Below are positions 62,738 to 64,000 of a DNA stretch of 64,000 nt, one piece after another; position 1 is the stretch's first letter; each line of letters starts with the position of its first letter. The position numbers were made by a program, and so were the translations under genes. The notes beneath the pieces were generated by a model. It did no database searches. It was not told where the DNA came from and saw only the letters and a list, made by a program, of their open reading frames with translations. Source of the DNA: JADKIH01 sp031367345 (lineage in GTDB: Bacteria; Bacteroidota; Bacteroidia; AKYH767-A; 2013-40CM-41-45); assembly GCA_031367345.1 (NCBI GenBank), contig JANLPR010000045.1, forward strand, positions 70,852 to 134,851, written 5' to 3'.

Positions 62738-64000
62738 TCACTCCTCCTCATTCCTCATAACCACCTGCGCTGTTAATCTCGTTCGTTGCTCTAATAAAAC
62801 TGTTTTGCCTTTGGTTAATTGATCGATCGTTGATGGGTAATAGTGCCGTACGGTAATTAATTTTAAATCTTCGTTATACAATACTTTAAATTCTTTTTTT
62901 AGTTTTTCAAGTACTCCCGGAACTTTGTAAGGATCGTTATCGATACACACTGAAAAACTTAATGCAGAATTTTGCATCAAATTTATTTTAATATCTTCTT
63001 TTGCAAAAATCGAAAAAATTATACTCAAACTTTCTTCTGCAATAAATGAAAAATCGTTGGCCGAAATAGAAAATAGTATCTGATTAAATTTATGAATGAA
63101 ACATGGAACCTGCGGCTTTGTATGTTGAAAATTACCAATACTCGTTCCTTTATCTTGCGGTGCTAAAAAAGAACAAACCCTCAATGGAATATGCTTGTTC
63201 TCTAATGGCTTTATCGTTTTTGGATGTATTACTGTGGCTCCATAATAGGTTAGCTCTATCGCATCGTGATAGCTTAGCTGCTCTAACTTTACTGCATCGT
63301 CAGATAATTTAGGATCGGCACTCATTACTCCGGCTACGTCTTTCCAAACCACCATTTCTTTTGCTTCGAGGCAATAAGAAAGTATCGCTGCTGTATAATC
63401 ACTTCCTTCTCGCCCTAATGTTGTCGTGAAATTTTCTGAAGTACTCGCAATAAATCCTTGGGTAATAATGATGTTTTTCTTTTTCATCATTTCCGGAATT
63501 CTGATGTCGATCAGTTTTTTTGTGAGATCATAATTGACTTTCCCTTCTCTATATGTATTGTCAGTTTGCAAAACATCGCGAACATCTAACCATTCATTCA
63601 GAATTTTCGATTCATTTAAATAAGCGGAAAGTATTTTCGATGACATCAATTCTCCTTGCGATACAATCTGATCATAGTAAAACCCATACGACCTAGAAGG
63701 TTCTTCTTCTATTACCCATTCTATTTCTATAAATGAATTTTCTATTTCACCACGAACATCGTGCTCAATAGAAAAGCCAAGTTCATCGATTATTTTTATA
63801 TGATAATTTTTAACTACTTCTAACAACTGTAAAGCATTGTCTTTTTTATTTACAAATGCAGAAGCAACTTTTTCTAATGCATTGGTAGTTTTTCCCATTG
63901 CAGAAATTACCACGACCAGTTTCTCGTTTTTATACTGAGATACTATTCGTCCAACATTCTTTACCGATTCTGCATCTTTCACCGATGCGCCACCAAATTT
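62738..64000 (-). CDS. lysC: Aspartate kinase, N-terminus cut by the window edge
   Basis: Phosphorylates aspartate, the first step to lysine, threonine and methionine. The frame is open to the last base, and the visible chain begins KFGGASVKDAESVKNVG, the start motif of aspartokinases, so only a few residues are missing. Other motifs: VVVISAMGKTT, FIASTSENFTTTLGREGSDY (substrate-binding region), WKDVAGVMSADPKL. Two ACT-like regulatory domains follow (about 300-420). No homoserine dehydrogenase domain is fused. Monofunctional; whether lysine or threonine inhibits it cannot be told. Confidence 0.92.
   Translation of the reverse strand, partial: KFGGASVKDAESVKNVGRIVSQYKNEKLVVVISAMGKTTNALEKVASAFVNKKDNALQLLEVVKNYHIKIIDELGFSIEHDVRGEIENSFIEIEWVIEEEPSRSYGFYYDQIVSQGELMSSKILSAYLNESKILNEWLDVRDVLQTDNTYREGKVNYDLTKKLIDIRIPEMMKKKNIIITQGFIASTSENFTTTLGREGSDYTAAILSYCLEAKEMVVWKDVAGVMSADPKLSDDAVKLEQLSYHDAIELTYYGATVIHPKTIKPLENKHIPLRVCSFLAPQDKGTSIGNFQHTKPQVPCFIHKFNQILFSISANDFSFIAEESLSIIFSIFAKEDIKINLMQNSALSFSVCIDNDPYKVPGVLEKLKKEFKVLYNEDLKLITVRHYYPSTIDQLTKGKTVLLEQRTRLTAQVVMRNEEE

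Noticed and set aside
1..64000. tRNA, rRNA, insertion sequences, phage or plasmid genes
   Set aside because: I looked through the gaps between genes and saw no tRNA-like cloverleaf ending, transposase, integrase or replication gene. A dedicated tRNA scan would be needed to be sure.

Overview
The window is chromosomal DNA of an AT-rich member of the Bacteroidota, probably a free-living aerobe. This rests on several signs: Por-type (T9SS) C-terminal sorting domains on three surface proteins; an Omp28-family and a RemB/Wzi-like outer-membrane protein; the Bacteroidota-style late cytochrome-oxidase gene run with two subunit III genes; no visible Shine-Dalgarno sequences and many TTG/GTG starts; and promoter motifs of the TTG-N(17-23)-TAnnTTTG type. 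I cannot name a genus. Nearly all genes lie on the plus strand; the exceptions are pyc, a DUF255 protein, two T9SS proteins and an aspartate kinase.

Layout. 1-1313: end of an Omp28-like gene and a small beta-barrel protein. 1590-4960: deoC followed by two aldehyde dehydrogenase-type genes that together look like an ALDH16 split into two proteins. 4971-9808: sulfate activation genes cysC, cysD, cysN and cysQ, with the rRNA methylase gene rlmF between cysC and cysD. 9786-29793: a large Wzx/Wzy-type surface polysaccharide locus containing two flippases, two polymerase/ligase candidates, five glycosyltransferases, a sulfotransferase, an acetyltransferase, a deacetylase, a RemB/Wzi-like outer-membrane protein, UDP-ManNAcA synthesis genes (wecB, wecC) and a heparinase II/III-like protein. 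29823-30599: a seven-unit array of imperfect repeats. 30681-34900: ctaB, two cytochrome oxidase subunit III genes, subunit IV, SCO, DUF420 and a small CxxC membrane protein, but no catalytic subunits. 35011-37684: trhO and a GEVED/T9SS protein. 37716-41736: a SAM-I riboswitch with a terminator/antiterminator, then metH. 41841-46517: an unknown conserved protein, a TolC/HlyD efflux pair and tsaB. 46524-52222 (minus): pyruvate carboxylase and a DUF255 protein. 52439-59404: rplU, rpmA, a DUF2461 protein, serS, a TPR protein, a DUF4286 protein, rsmA and a D-2-hydroxyacid dehydrogenase. 59567-64000 (minus): two related T9SS propeller-like proteins and the start-truncated aspartate kinase.

How it fits together. 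CysD, CysN and CysC make PAPS, and CysQ removes the PAP left after sulfate transfer. cysQ overlaps the first flippase gene by 23 bases, a PAPS-type sulfotransferase sits three genes downstream of cysQ, and no PAPS reductase or sulfite reductase gene is in the window. The simplest reading is that this sulfate-activation set feeds sulfation of a uronic-acid-containing, glycosaminoglycan-like polysaccharide, with the heparinase-like protein as a trimming or quality-control enzyme. This is inferred from gene order and motifs.

The most interesting points are the sulfated-polysaccharide locus, the split ALDH16 beside deoC, the repeat array at the edge of a cytochrome-oxidase run that lacks its catalytic genes, and the complete transcription-terminating SAM-I switch before metH.
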